Shown piece after piece: positions 22,824 to 32,234 of a stretch of DNA of 64,000 nt. A program made the position numbers and the translations under genes. The DNA is taken from the NCBI GenBank assembly GCA_019671135.1, contig JAHRHY010000003.1, positions 1,798,001-1,862,000 of the forward strand. The letters are read 5' to 3'. Each line of letters opens with the position of its first letter. Positions within the stretch are counted from its first letter, which is position 1. Source of the stretch: Linnemannia hyalina. Taxonomy: Eukaryota > Mortierellomycota > Mortierellomycetes > Mortierellales > Mortierellaceae. The notes under the pieces were generated by a model. That model made no database searches. It saw only the letters and a list, made by a program, of their open reading frames with translations, and was not told the origin of the DNA.

Positions 22824-23901
22824 ATGGAAACCAGGGCTAAGCGACGCGCTCCAACATCTGACAAGGTACTTCCTTTTTTCGAGATCACACACGATGAACA
22901 GGTTCAGAATCAAAACACGTCCCATCCTAACACTACTTTCCAAAAACCCCACACTTTTTCCAGGTCCAACAACCCAAGACTACCACCATTGGCGCCACTG
23001 CAACCAAGCGAGCCAAAGTCACCAACAGCACCAACACCACTACCACATCAACAAAGATGGATACCCCAGCTAAGGGAACAAAAACAAAATCCGGCACTGG
23101 CTCAAAACCTACAAAGGATACCACCACCACCACCGAGAAGCAACAACCATTGTCGGCAACAGGATTGGCGAACGAGGATGGCACGCGTATCAGCGTGTGG
23201 TTGATGAAATCTGAGCCTGATGCCTTCAGCATTGACGATCTGATCAACTCTAAGGACTCTACCTCACAATGGGATGGCGTCGTAGGTAGCGAAGTAAAAC
23301 AGCATGTTGGTACCTTTCGGTGACAAAACAGTCGTGTTTCTAACATTGGAGCTTCGTTTCCTTGTGTGTAAACAATTATAGCGGAATCATGAAGCCAAGA
23401 ATTTGATGAAGAATAGCATGAAGGTCGGAGACCAAGTCCTGTTCTATCACTCCAATACCAAGGCACCAGGCATTGTCGGTAAGTCCCTCAAGTACCTTTC
23501 TTGGAAAACAACACATCCATCTGACCGTATCGCATTAACGTACGTTTTTTTTTACTCCGCGTTTTTTGACAACCGTCTATCCTTCCTCTCAAAAAAAAAA
23601 CATAGCAATGGCCAAGATTGCACGGGAGGCATATCCGGACCATACAGCTTTCGACACCAAGAGCCATTACTATGACAACAAATCATCCAGGGATGACCCT
23701 CGCTGGTTCATGGTCGATGTGAAATACGAACGGAAACTCAAGCGCATCTTAACGTTGAAGGAGCTTCAGCAGTACAAGGACAAGGAACTTAGTCAGATGA
23801 AGCTGCTCAACCGTGGACGTCTCTCTGTTCAACCTGTCTCGGACAGTGAGATGAAGTTTATTATGGATCTTGAGCAGCAGGATGAGCCTAGCGAAGATTA
23901 A
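22824..23901 (+). CDS. EVE-domain protein, thymocyte nuclear protein 1 (THYN1) homologue
   Basis: Four exons, 22824-22865, 22964-23281, 23382-23478 and 23606-23901, encode 250 aa. After a basic Thr/Lys-rich leader of about 85 residues comes the EVE domain. It starts [18 protein letters not shown] and continues with [14 protein letters not shown] across an intron, then [31 protein letters not shown] and [20 protein letters not shown] domains share the PUA-like fold and bind modified bases in nucleic acids; THYN1-type proteins are nuclear. The leader resembles a nuclear localisation region (KRRAP, TKRAKV). The ATG lies 35 bp after the duplicated target site, so the promoter next to the start is altered by the insertion. 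Confidence 0.93.
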
Positions 23902-24093
23902 GGGAGAGTCGGGATCAAGGACTTTGTATCTCTCGCTCCACCGTTTCTCTTTCTGCCTCTTGCGACACACAATTATTCAACACCAAGCATATCACTTACT
24001 CGCGCGCACTGTACTTTTGCAGAACAAAAACGTTATGTAAATACAATGTAAATATTTGCAAATCAATTTCTTTTTCTATTACATTTCTAAGAA

Positions 24094-25673
24094 TCAGGCG
24101 GCTTTGGATACCTCAGTCGTCAGAAGCGAGCCAGGGCGGACTTGAGTATGATAATCATATGGCTTTGTTATGGCGGGTCCACAACCCGTCTCAACAGCAT
24201 GATGACATTCTGGTCCACAGGTGTTGTTCCATTTCTGACTGCAGGTGGGGCATTGGATGAAAAGGGCATGGCAACGAGTGTTGGCACAGTTGGTGATGTT
24301 GTCGTGAGGGGTGCTGCACTGGTGACAGGAACTGATCACATCCTCGGTGATGCGCTCGCCTCGACGGCCATCGAAGGTGAAGTTCTTGCCGACAAAGTGT
24401 GACTTGATCTCGGGTTTGGACTTGACATAGCGACCGTAGCTGGTGATTCCTCCCTTCAGCTGCAAGATTGAGATGTGGAAACAAAGGTACGGTTAGTTGA
24501 CGGAGGATTGATTCTCTATACTCATTCCATTTGAACAACAACAGGTATTCTTTTTCCCATTACCATTTTGACATCCTCGAATCCCTTTTGTTTCAAGTAC
24601 CGACCAGAGACACTACATCGGATGCCTCCAGTGCAGACCATGAGGACCTCTTTGCTCTTGTCCCGACCCTCTAGAAGCTCATCCAGCAAATCCATGTTCT
24701 CCTTGAATGTCGTGCAATCCATTTTGACGGCCGTCTTGAACGTTCCCACCTCACTACGGTGTGTCATCGTCATAAAAAAAGAGCAACGGGTTAATTCTTT
24801 GGTACATACAAGCGAAAAAAGAAAAAAAAAGACCGAGCACAATGATCACAAGAACGCGTACTTTTCAAAGTGGTTTCTCATATCGATCAGGAGAGACTTG
24901 TCTCCGACCTGATCCAGCCTCTTATGAAACTCCTCCGGTTCCAAGTACAGGGGAGCTTCCGAGTCTCCAATTGCCCACTGATCCAACCGTCCATCAACCA
25001 CCAATTGCTTCTTGACAGCAACCTTCAACTTTCTGAAAACTCGCTCTCCAGGCTGATCACACGATACATTCCAGATAGCTCCATCGGGCCCCTTTCCGAA
25101 CCGATCCAGAACAAGTGTTTGGAGAGACAAGCGAAGGGACTCGGCGTGTTGGACTGGAGTGCAGACATGGAGATTGACCCCATCCTTGGCGAGATAGATC
25201 CTGCCTGTGATGTCGAATTTGACGAGTTCAAGGAAGAGTTCTTCACGGAGGTCTTCGAGCTGGGATTCTGGGATGGGGGTGATGGTGTAAAGGGTTAGGG
25301 TTTGGTGTTTCTGGTCGATGGGTGGGGGGCCAGGGGGTGTGTATCGGATCAGGGGTCGCTTGGTTGGTGGTGGTGGAGGGAGGTCTATTCCGGAGTCCGT
25401 GTGAAGATTGTGTCGGTGAGGTGTCCAAAGGCATTCGTCATTTTTGACTATGAATGCTGTTGATGCTCTAGTGGGGAGTCTTGAGAAGGGGCGGGTTTGG
25501 AGTTGTTGTGGCTGTGGGCGAAGTCGGGAAATGAGGAGACTGCCACGGGCTGAAAAAGAGCTGGAGGTTGAAGTGATCCCGATCGACGACTGTGAGGGGA
25601 CAGCGAGGTTCGCCCATCGGTAAAGGGCGGACCTTAAGTCCTGCCTGAGTCCATGTTTGCATGCCGCCGACAT
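24094..25673 (-). CDS. rhodanese-domain protein of the TrhO/UPF0176 type (TSTD2-like)
   Basis: Exons 25673-24862, 24753-24564 and 24459-24094 encode 455 aa. The first 75 residues are basic and Ser-rich (RQDLRSALYRWANL), like a mitochondrial presequence. Next is the N-terminal acylphosphatase-like domain (YTITPIPESQLEDL, GRIYLAKDGVNLHV), then a rhodanese domain (SLLIDMRNHFENEVGTFKTA) with active-site loop C-T-G-G-I-R-C at about residues 311-317 and GGITSYGRYV. The C-terminus has several Cys and His pairs (CHQC, CPTC, CGPECHH) that could bind zinc. Bacterial TrhO hydroxylates wobble uridine in tRNA. The fungal role is inferred. A tRNA gene lies 124 bp upstream on the same strand. Confidence 0.88.
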
Positions 25674-25796
25674 TCTGGACTTCCAGTTTGGTGAATGGCG
25701 CAAAAGAGAAGTAAACAAAAAAAAAGTTGCAAGCAAAGAGGACCTAAAAAAACGCTGGAAGGAACAAACGTAAACATCCGAGGAGGCAAAAGGTAA

Positions 25797-25869
25797 TTCC
25801 CAGTCCGGGGATCGAACCCGGGCCTTGTCGGTGAGAGCGACAAATCCTGACCACTGGACCAACTAGGAA
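25797..25869 (-). tRNA. tRNA-Glu (anticodon CTC)
   Basis: The minus strand folds as a 73-nt cloverleaf: acceptor TTCCTAG pairing with CTGGGAA, D arm with GGTCCAGTGGTCAGGA, anticodon loop CTCTCAC (CTC), and T arm GGGTTCGATCCCC. Layout and loop sequences match eukaryotic tRNA-Glu(CTC) closely. The A and B boxes are intact, there is no intron, and CCTTTTG directly downstream gives the Pol III T4 terminator. The 3' CCA is not encoded, as expected for a nuclear gene. Confidence 0.95.
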
Positions 25870-26202
25870 CTTGCTTATTGGAATGTTGGTTTCTGGAACA
25901 GTGTGGTTCCGAAATCAAAGATTCCTGGTTCGTCACGTGCAGGTATCATGTGATGACTTAAGGGCCCTTTTTAGGACTCTTTTGTTATTAATGGCCAATC
26001 GGACGCCTCGACTTTTTTTTTTCTTCTTTCACACCATACACCATCCCAAATATCACACCCCCCACACCCAACGACAAAAACATAGCAACCGTACGATCTT
26101 CGTGCCACATCATCCACATCATCATCTTCAAACCAACACACTCACACAAACACCCCAGTTCCCAATTTCTCCACACCGCTCAGCGAAGACAGCAAAACTA
26201 TC
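25870..26202. other. divergent interval between tRNA-Glu and antizyme
   Basis: It holds a CACGTG motif at 25934-25939 and an A/C-rich leader (about 26030-26200) before the antizyme ATG. No coding region was seen. Confidence 0.45.
25934..25939. promoter_or_regulatory. CACGTG E-box between tRNA-Glu and antizyme
   Basis: The core lies in CGTCACGTGCAGG, 65 bp upstream of the tRNA gene and about 265 bp before the antizyme start. Confidence 0.3.
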
Positions 26203-27343
26203 ATGGAGGGCCTCAAACAGTATAATAATAATATGAATATGAGTAATATTCTCTCAATGAACGTCCCCCTCGACAACTTTGCCTCGACCTCCATCCGTCG
26301 CATCCAGCAGGCCACTGTCTTGGCCATCTGCCATGTTGACGAGGCCAGCATGGGACCTCAGACCTATGTTTATTCAACCTGTAAGCTCTCTTTCTTTCTT
26401 GCGCGCTTGCCCCTACTTTTGTACAAAGCTGTTTGTCCTCTTTAAAGTGCCTTCGTTCTGACTCATTTTTTTTTGCTTCTTGACCTGGTGTAAATAGTGG
26501 AAGGAAGAGGACAGTGGCGGCCCTGACATCGCTATTAATGATTGCGCGATGAAGTTTGCAGGTTTCAGTGGCAGCAGAACCTGTGAGCAGAGTCGCCGGG
26601 GCGGTATCTCGGAGGAGCAGACGACTTCATTTGTGAGAGAGATGAAGCAGTTCCGTTTCTCGGCCAACGATGAGACCGTCCAACCCCCGCTTATCCGTCT
26701 TGAGGAAGGAGAGCAAGAGTTGAAGGATGTGAAGATTGATGCAAGACTGACGATTACTTCGAGCGACTCCAACAACATGAACACCTGGTATGGGTTCGTG
26801 TCCGAGGGTGCGTTGTTCTTGAGAGGCAACGGGTGGGACGATATGGATATCCGAGAGGTGAGTTTTCTTAACCTTTCGTTTTTGTTTTATGTGGGTTCTT
26901 TTACTTGGCATCTGTCATCACGTACTGGATTTGTACTAAGTGCTAACAACCCACTTCTTTTATTGTTTCTCTATTAGAGCGTCGTCGCTGCTCTTGACCT
27001 GGCTGAAGAACAGCTTGGATGCCAAACCGTCCATCTCTGCCTGGAAAAGTCCAACCCCAATCTCGGTATGTAACAATAGTGTGCATCTTTGTCGTTGCTG
27101 TAATTCTTCTCCACACTGGCGGCCAACCCATGCAATATTTTTATTCCGATTCATTCTAACCTACTCCTATTTTTGTCTTTTGCCCCCCCTCTTTTCACCT
27201 TCTTCCCTTTCTCCTTGATATTGTCTTCTTGTCTTACAGCCAAGCTTGTCCGTACTTTGATGTACGCTGGTTTCGAGATGGTCCACCCTGATGTCCTTGC
27301 ACATGCAGACCCCAAGTACCTCGTCCTTGGCATGGATCTCTAA
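26203..27343 (+). CDS. ornithine decarboxylase antizyme, decoded by +1 frameshifting
   Basis: Exons are 26203-26380, 26498-26857, 26978-27065 and 27240-27343. In frame 0, exon 1 splices into LEGRGQWRP and meets TGA at 26524-26526 after 68 codons. The +1 frame starts with GAC at 26525 and runs to TAA at 27341-27343, with DIAINDCAMKFAGF, ISEEQTTSFVREMKQF, WYGFVSEGALFLRG, ESVVAALDLAEEQLGCQTVH and LVRTLMYAGFEMVHPDVL. These are the core antizyme blocks, for about 242 aa in total. Antizyme binds ornithine decarboxylase monomers, targets them to the proteasome without ubiquitin and blocks polyamine uptake. Polyamines stimulate the frameshift, closing a feedback loop. A poly(A) signal is at 27511-27516. 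The identification rests on the +1 frame; the two-frame structure is itself typical of the family. Confidence 0.95.
26521..26527 (+). promoter_or_regulatory. programmed +1 ribosomal frameshift site CCC-TGA-C
   Basis: The last sense codon in frame 0 is CCC (26521-26523), followed by TGA and C, a poor termination context. Skipping the T gives GAC-ATC-GCT, which opens the long antizyme frame. Family knowledge says antizymes shift +1 exactly at such stop codons. The site is 24 nt into exon 2, so it is present only in spliced mRNA. Confidence 0.9.
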
Positions 27344-28758
27344 AGTGAAAATAAGAACAAAAAGTCAGCAGCCAAAAAGACGACGTTGTAGCTTCTAGAA
27401 TATGCTCTTCCGATTTTGTATAACTTTCTTTTCTCCCCTTCTCTTTTCCTTTTCCTTTTCAATAATATCTTCTTCCCCTTCAGTACTCTCTTCAATCCCA
27501 GACGTAGAAAAATAAAAGCAACATCTCGTTGAACAAAAACAAAGTAGCAAAGCAAAGGGATGATTGACTATGGCAATGGTGTTAGAAAGTGGACAAAGAG
27601 GCTATATTTCGTGAACTGGTGTAGTGGAGTGGGGCGTCAGGCCAGCTGAAGAGTCTATTTCTGGCGCTGAGTAAGTGGGTGAGGGTGAACTCGTCCAGAA
27701 TTCTTGACAAGAAGCTGAACCTGAATCTTGTCGGTTTTCCCACGTGTAATGCCAAGTTCGATCGATGACGAAATGTGGACCCCACCCTTGGCAAGCAACG
27801 ACTACGGAAAATGGCTCAACCTACTATTCTTACCCTGAGATATCTCTACACTCTTTCCCTTTCTCTCCCATTACATGTATCTGTCTGGCCTCCTCTCTAC
27901 TCAGTTACTGTTGTTGTTGAATTCATACAATAGGTGACGAGCAACGGGTAGTGCAAGGCGGCAGCAACAAGCCTAGCGTTCAAGATGAAAGGATATGAGA
28001 AACACATGAAGCAATTGGAACCAATGGTTTGATCTCATGTTTTTGGTGGCAAGAAAAACACTAGAAAAAAAGTTGTCCACAGGAGTTGAAGGGTGGGTGT
28101 GGTCCACTTGGACCCTGGGATTGGCTGGGCTTTGTTCCTTTTCTTGTGTTTCTTGGGTGTCATTCTGGGGTGTTGGTGCACTGACACTTGTGGTCCCCTT
28201 TTTTATTCATTCTTTTTTTTTTGGCTGTAGTTGTTGCATCCACAAATGAAAGGCGGCATCGGACGCACACAGCGACGGAAGAATTGTGTGTCATGGGCGC
28301 CCTGCAAGAAACATTCATATCTGTCCGCCATGTTTAGCCCCGCCTGTCCGCCCCATTTGCTCATCATCACTGTTGCTATTGTTGGGCTGGCCCATCGGGC
28401 GAAATGGTACATTGAGCGAAGAGGGCAAATGGCTGTCAGGGAAGAGTCATAGTCCCAAGGCCTCTTGCGCTATTTTGTTCGGGGATCAACCTTGTTGTTT
28501 GATGGTTGTCTGTCGGATGAAATAAGAAGATCCTCATTTCTTTTTTCTTTTCCCTCTCTCTTTCACTTCCATAACTCTCTAGCCTCTATCCTCCTTCCCT
28601 TCTCTCCACTCTTCTTCTCCTCTTCCTTCTTCCTCAACAACGACAAAAGAAAGAAACAATTCGCCTTTTTCTTTCAGCCTTCCTGCAACCTCTTGCACAG
28701 ATCCAAGCACATACGCCACTCTCCCTTCCCCTCAAGACAATAGATACCCATACCCACC
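27344..28758. other. intergenic region without recognisable genes
   Basis: The antizyme poly(A) signal (27511-27516) lies at the left. A CACGTG sits at 27741-27746. A C/T-rich stretch, 28530-28740, is the leader of the phosphatase gene. Open frames between 27580 and 28450 lack family features. Confidence 0.45.
27741..27746. promoter_or_regulatory. isolated CACGTG E-box
   Basis: The core lies in TTCCCACGTGTAATGCC, whose flank GTGTAATG repeats the one seen upstream of ATP18. It is 1 kb from the next start, so its target is unclear. Confidence 0.2.
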
Positions 28759-30415
28759 ATGTCACCATCAAAACGTCTCTTTGTCTTTGACTTTGACTGG
28801 TAAAGATCCTCCTCTTTCCCTCTTCTGCTCTCGCCAACCGATTCGACTACAAGGAACGGGGACTCTATTAGCAAAAATAAACAATGACAGGGGCTGCCTG
28901 ATACACTTCTCTTTCCCCTGGCTGGTTTTTTTTGCCTAACCCTTCCCCACATCTTCCACCGTGCGTCGCCATTTTTCATTTATTATTAGGACCCTAATCG
29001 ACTCTGATTCAGACTACTTTGTCTTTGAACATCTGAGTGCAGAGCTTTCCAAGATTCAGCTCGACTCCATCGGAAAAGTCCAATGGACCGATCTCCAGTG
29101 AGTGTCCATCTATCAGCGGCTATAGCGAAGAAGTGTGGGATCATCATCCATGCATGTATACTCATCGCCGTGTATGACCTGGTTTCCTTTGTTATAAAGG
29201 CAACGTCTGTTAGGAGAGCTGTTTGACCGCGGTGTCAGCAGAGAGGACATTGAGCGAACCCTGGCCAGCATCCCCTTTGTAAGTCAGTTTCTCACCTGTA
29301 AACACTTTGCAGAAACAAACATGCCCCTCTTTCTCTCTTTCTTTTTTGTTCCCATTTGACTCTCTGTCTCTGCCAAATGGTGCGCATTAGCAAACACTCC
29401 ACAATGCACCGGTTACATCTTCCATATCCTAACAAAAGTACGCGGCGATTTGTTTTATTCTTTGCTCCGGAACATCATATAACACGTATAGGCCCCAGAG
29501 AGAATCGAGGCCTTGAAGCTGATGAAGGAGCAGGGCTCGGACTTGTACGTCCTCTCCGATGCGAACACCGTCTACATTGAAACCATCCTCAAGGTATGAA
29601 TAAACAAAGGCTGATACGCTTTTGAATGTGGAGTAAACTTGCGAAGGTATGTCTATTGTTTTTTTGGTCCCCCCCTCCAACTCTAACTAATTACCTGTCC
29701 CTTTGTCCCTTACCGCCTTCGTTATTCACTTTCGATTCCACTCTTTGCCATTCTTCTCTCTCTATCTTTGTCTATGGTATTTCTCTCCTTCGCTCCTTTT
29801 TCTGTTCATTCCATGTAGGCGTACAACATTGACAACCTGTTCACAGGACTCCTCACCAACCCTGCATCATTCGACTCCAGAGGCCGTCTCAATGTCACCC
29901 GGTACCACGGTCTCGACAAACAACCCCACAATTGCCCCCTCCCCTGCGAACCCAACCTCTGCAAGGGTCTCGAACTCCAAAAACTGATCGACTCTCATCC
30001 ATGGGAACAAGTCATATACATGGGCGATGCCAGTAATGACTTTTGCCCGTCCACACATTTGAGTAGAGAGCGCGGGGATTTAGTCCTGGCGAGACGTGGG
30101 CTTTCGTTGGAGCAAAGGATCAAGGAACGGCCGGAGCTGGTCAAGGCAGAGATTGTTTATTGGCAGGATGCGCAGGATGTTTTGGAGGTTACGAAAGATA
30201 TTTTCTTTGGACGCGATCGGACAGCGACTGCGTTGGGTTCGTTCTTTGGTTCTACGGCTGCTTCTTCTACTACCTCGCTGTCGACTGTGGTCGATTCGTC
30301 GTCGTTATCGGTTGTCGCTTCACCTGTCGATGAGGTCAAGCCTTCGTCGACGCAGGTTCTTTCTGCGGTCGAGTCGTCCGACTCCAAGATGTTTGCTCAG
30401 GCTTTGAAGGCCTAG
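28759..30415 (+). CDS. HAD-family phosphatase of the PHOSPHO1/PHOSPHO2 type
   Basis: Exons 28759-28799, 28990-29097, 29200-29278, 29492-29593 and 29819-30415 encode 308 aa. HAD motif I is DFDWTLIDSDSD with nucleophile D11 and acid/base D13. Motif II lies in LYVLSDANTVYIETIL, and motif III-IV in VIYMGDASNDFCPS. The Cys-rich stretch HNCPLPCEPNLCKGLEL matches the metal-near insert of PHOSPHO proteins. These enzymes hydrolyse phosphoethanolamine and phosphocholine (PHOSPHO1) or pyridoxal 5'-phosphate (PHOSPHO2); which applies here cannot be read from sequence. A Ser/Thr-rich tail of about 65 residues is extra compared with animal members. Joining exon 3 directly to exon 4 reproduces family spacing, although an AG at 29391 could add a few residues. 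Confidence 0.88.
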
Positions 30416-30807
30416 ACAGCCCAAATACGCGCACTGTAGATTAGATTTTTTTTTCTTTCTTGTTCGCGTTGTCGCCCCAGAGTGTGACGCGATTCGTAGA
30501 TTGCAATATTTTCGTTTCTTGTTGCATACACACAAAAAAGGCCCTTGGACCCCTACTGTCTCTTCCTATCACTTCCCTCCCCACACGTAGTTTCAATATT
30601 GTCACATAGCTCATTCTCTTTCTTCACAACCCTATCAATAATTATGGCGGAGAGTGTCCAACAACCATCATCCTAACAAACACACATCCATGAAGAGTCC
30701 TAAGGAACAAGGAAAAGGCATAATGTACAAGATATGGTTTTATTACAAGGAATGGTATGGAATGATAAAAAAGGTTTGATATTAGGGCAAAGAACGTGAA
30801 GGAGGGT
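30416..30807. other. convergent 3' regions of the phosphatase and bHLH genes
   Basis: A minus-strand AATAAA complement (near 30732) lies about 75 bp past the bHLH stop and likely serves it. No coding region was seen. Confidence 0.5.
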
Positions 30808-31926
30808 CTAGAAATGATTGGACTGGGCAGCGCCACCAAAATGGTACCCAGTAGCAGCACCAGAAGAGGAGGACTCAAAATCCATCGGTGAGACCATCGA
30901 ATGCAGTGGCGGCAGAACTGTCGTCGTACTAGTGGGACTTGGTGGCGTCAATGCAATCACCTGCTGGTACTGCTGCTGCTGCTGATGGTACTGGAAATGG
31001 TGGTGGTAGTACTGTTGGTGTATTGGTGGCATGGAGAGGTGGTGAGGGTTGGAGACGGTGGGGCTTGAGGGCGAGAGTGGGGGTGAGTAGAGTTGGTTGT
31101 GGGTACTATTACTACCACGGGCGTCTACCATGCGCATGGTTAGGTCTCCTTCCTCCTCCTCGTCCATTGACGAGGCCTCGCGCTTGTTGTTTTTGTTGGT
31201 TTTGGTTGTTTTCGGGTTGGACTTTCTCCGTGACTTTGTGGGTGGGGGTTGTGGAGAAGTCTCGTGACTTCGAATGCCTTGCTGACAGGCCAAGGCGGCC
31301 AATGTTGAGAGCGAGCAGAGGTCAGAGGATGGGGAACTGGACCGAGAGGGGGAGGATGTCGACGAACGCGAGGAGGAGAAAGCATCGGTTGATTGGACGC
31401 CGATGATGGTCTGGAGGCCGGCGTATGTTCGTAGCCGATGGATTTCTGCGATTGCGTTGCGGAGTGTCGTGATAGAGTTTGACTTTACGGGCGGCCGCCT
31501 TTCGGTCCCTTCTGGGTTCAGACTTGGTGTTGCTGCATTGGTTGTAGTGGTTGTTGCTGTCGGTGTGGTTGCTGTTGCTAAGGCGAGTGGTAAGGATGGC
31601 TGTTGTTGAGATGTCTCTTCAGCTGTCAAGGCAGTCTCAGCTGCAATAGTAGAAGCCTCCTCGGTCGTTGACAAGGAGGAAGGGTCGAGGGAGATGAGGT
31701 CGGTAGTAGATTCTCGGACAAGGTTAGCGAGTTCCGTAAGGAGCTGGTTCATAGTATCGCGCCTCTGGCGTTCATCCAAGATATGAGTCGCCCTGCGCCG
31801 TTCGAGTGCTGTCAGACGGGCGATAGAGTCGACGTTTTTGCGGTTGAGGACGTTTACCCCGTGGATACGGAAGACGTTCTTGGAGTTGGAGGGCGGTGAT
31901 GATGAGGAGGATTTTGTTGCCGTCAT
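30808..31926 (-). CDS. bHLH transcription factor with an unusually long loop
   Basis: A single exon encodes 372 aa from the ATG at 31926. An in-frame ATG at 32154 exists, but the extra residues look like translated leader. The basic region is ERRRATHILDERQRRDTMNQ, with H48, E52 and R55-R56 in the H-E-R pattern of CACGTG-type E-box binders. Helix 1 continues LLTELANLV. Helix 2, SITTLRNAIAEIHRLR, comes only after about 75 Thr/Ala/Gln-rich residues, instead of the usual short loop. The C-terminus has a basic KSRRKSNPK patch, an acidic MDEEEEGDLT stretch and a His/Gln-rich region, typical of activation or interaction segments. It is probably a nuclear regulator; targets are unknown. It lies beside a very long divergent upstream region. 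Confidence 0.8.
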   Translation of the reverse strand: MTATKSSSSSPPSNSKNVFRIHGVNVLNRKNVDSIARLTALERRRATHILDERQRRDTMNQLLTELANLVRESTTDLISLDPSSLSTTEEASTIAAETALTAEETSQQQPSLPLALATATTPTATTTTTNAATPSLNPEGTERRPPVKSNSITTLRNAIAEIHRLRTYAGLQTIIGVQSTDAFSSSRSSTSSPSRSSSPSSDLCSLSTLAALACQQGIRSHETSPQPPPTKSRRKSNPKTTKTNKNNKREASSMDEEEEGDLTMRMVDARGSNSTHNQLYSPPLSPSSPTVSNPHHLSMPPIHQQYYHHHFQYHQQQQQYQQVIALTPPSPTSTTTVLPPLHSMVSPMDFESSSSGAATGYHFGGAAQSNHF

Positions 31927-32224
31927 TTTTGAGGGTGTGTGCAGGGGGGAAGGGATGGGATGTGAGTGCAAATGTGTGTGAGAGACAAGGAGGGAGGGTT
32001 GCGGAGGGGCGAGGATGGATGTGAAGGATTGATGATGGATGACGATGGATGGTTTGTTGAAAGGGCGGAAGGAAGTGCCAAGAGATGTTTGGAGAGGAGG
32101 AGAGTGAGCAGAGAAGGATAAGAAGCGTATCGTGAAGTAGATGTCGATGTACAAATGACAAAGGTGGGAAGAATAAAAAGTGGCAGGAGTGTGAGAACGG
32201 AGGGGGGCAGCAAGGGTTGCGGTA

Positions 32225-32234
32225 CATATATAAA
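32225..32234 (-). promoter_or_regulatory. TATA-like box of the bHLH gene
   Basis: The minus strand reads TTTATATATG about 300 bp upstream of the chosen ATG and just before a C/T-rich leader. Confidence 0.35.

Noticed and set aside
27582..27794. 70-codon minus-strand open frame downstream of antizyme
   Set aside because: Short, no domain, and no evidence beyond being open.
29391..29450. extra exon in the PHOSPHO-type phosphatase
   Set aside because: It would insert residues where family spacing is already satisfied by joining 29278 to 29492, and one reading hits a stop.
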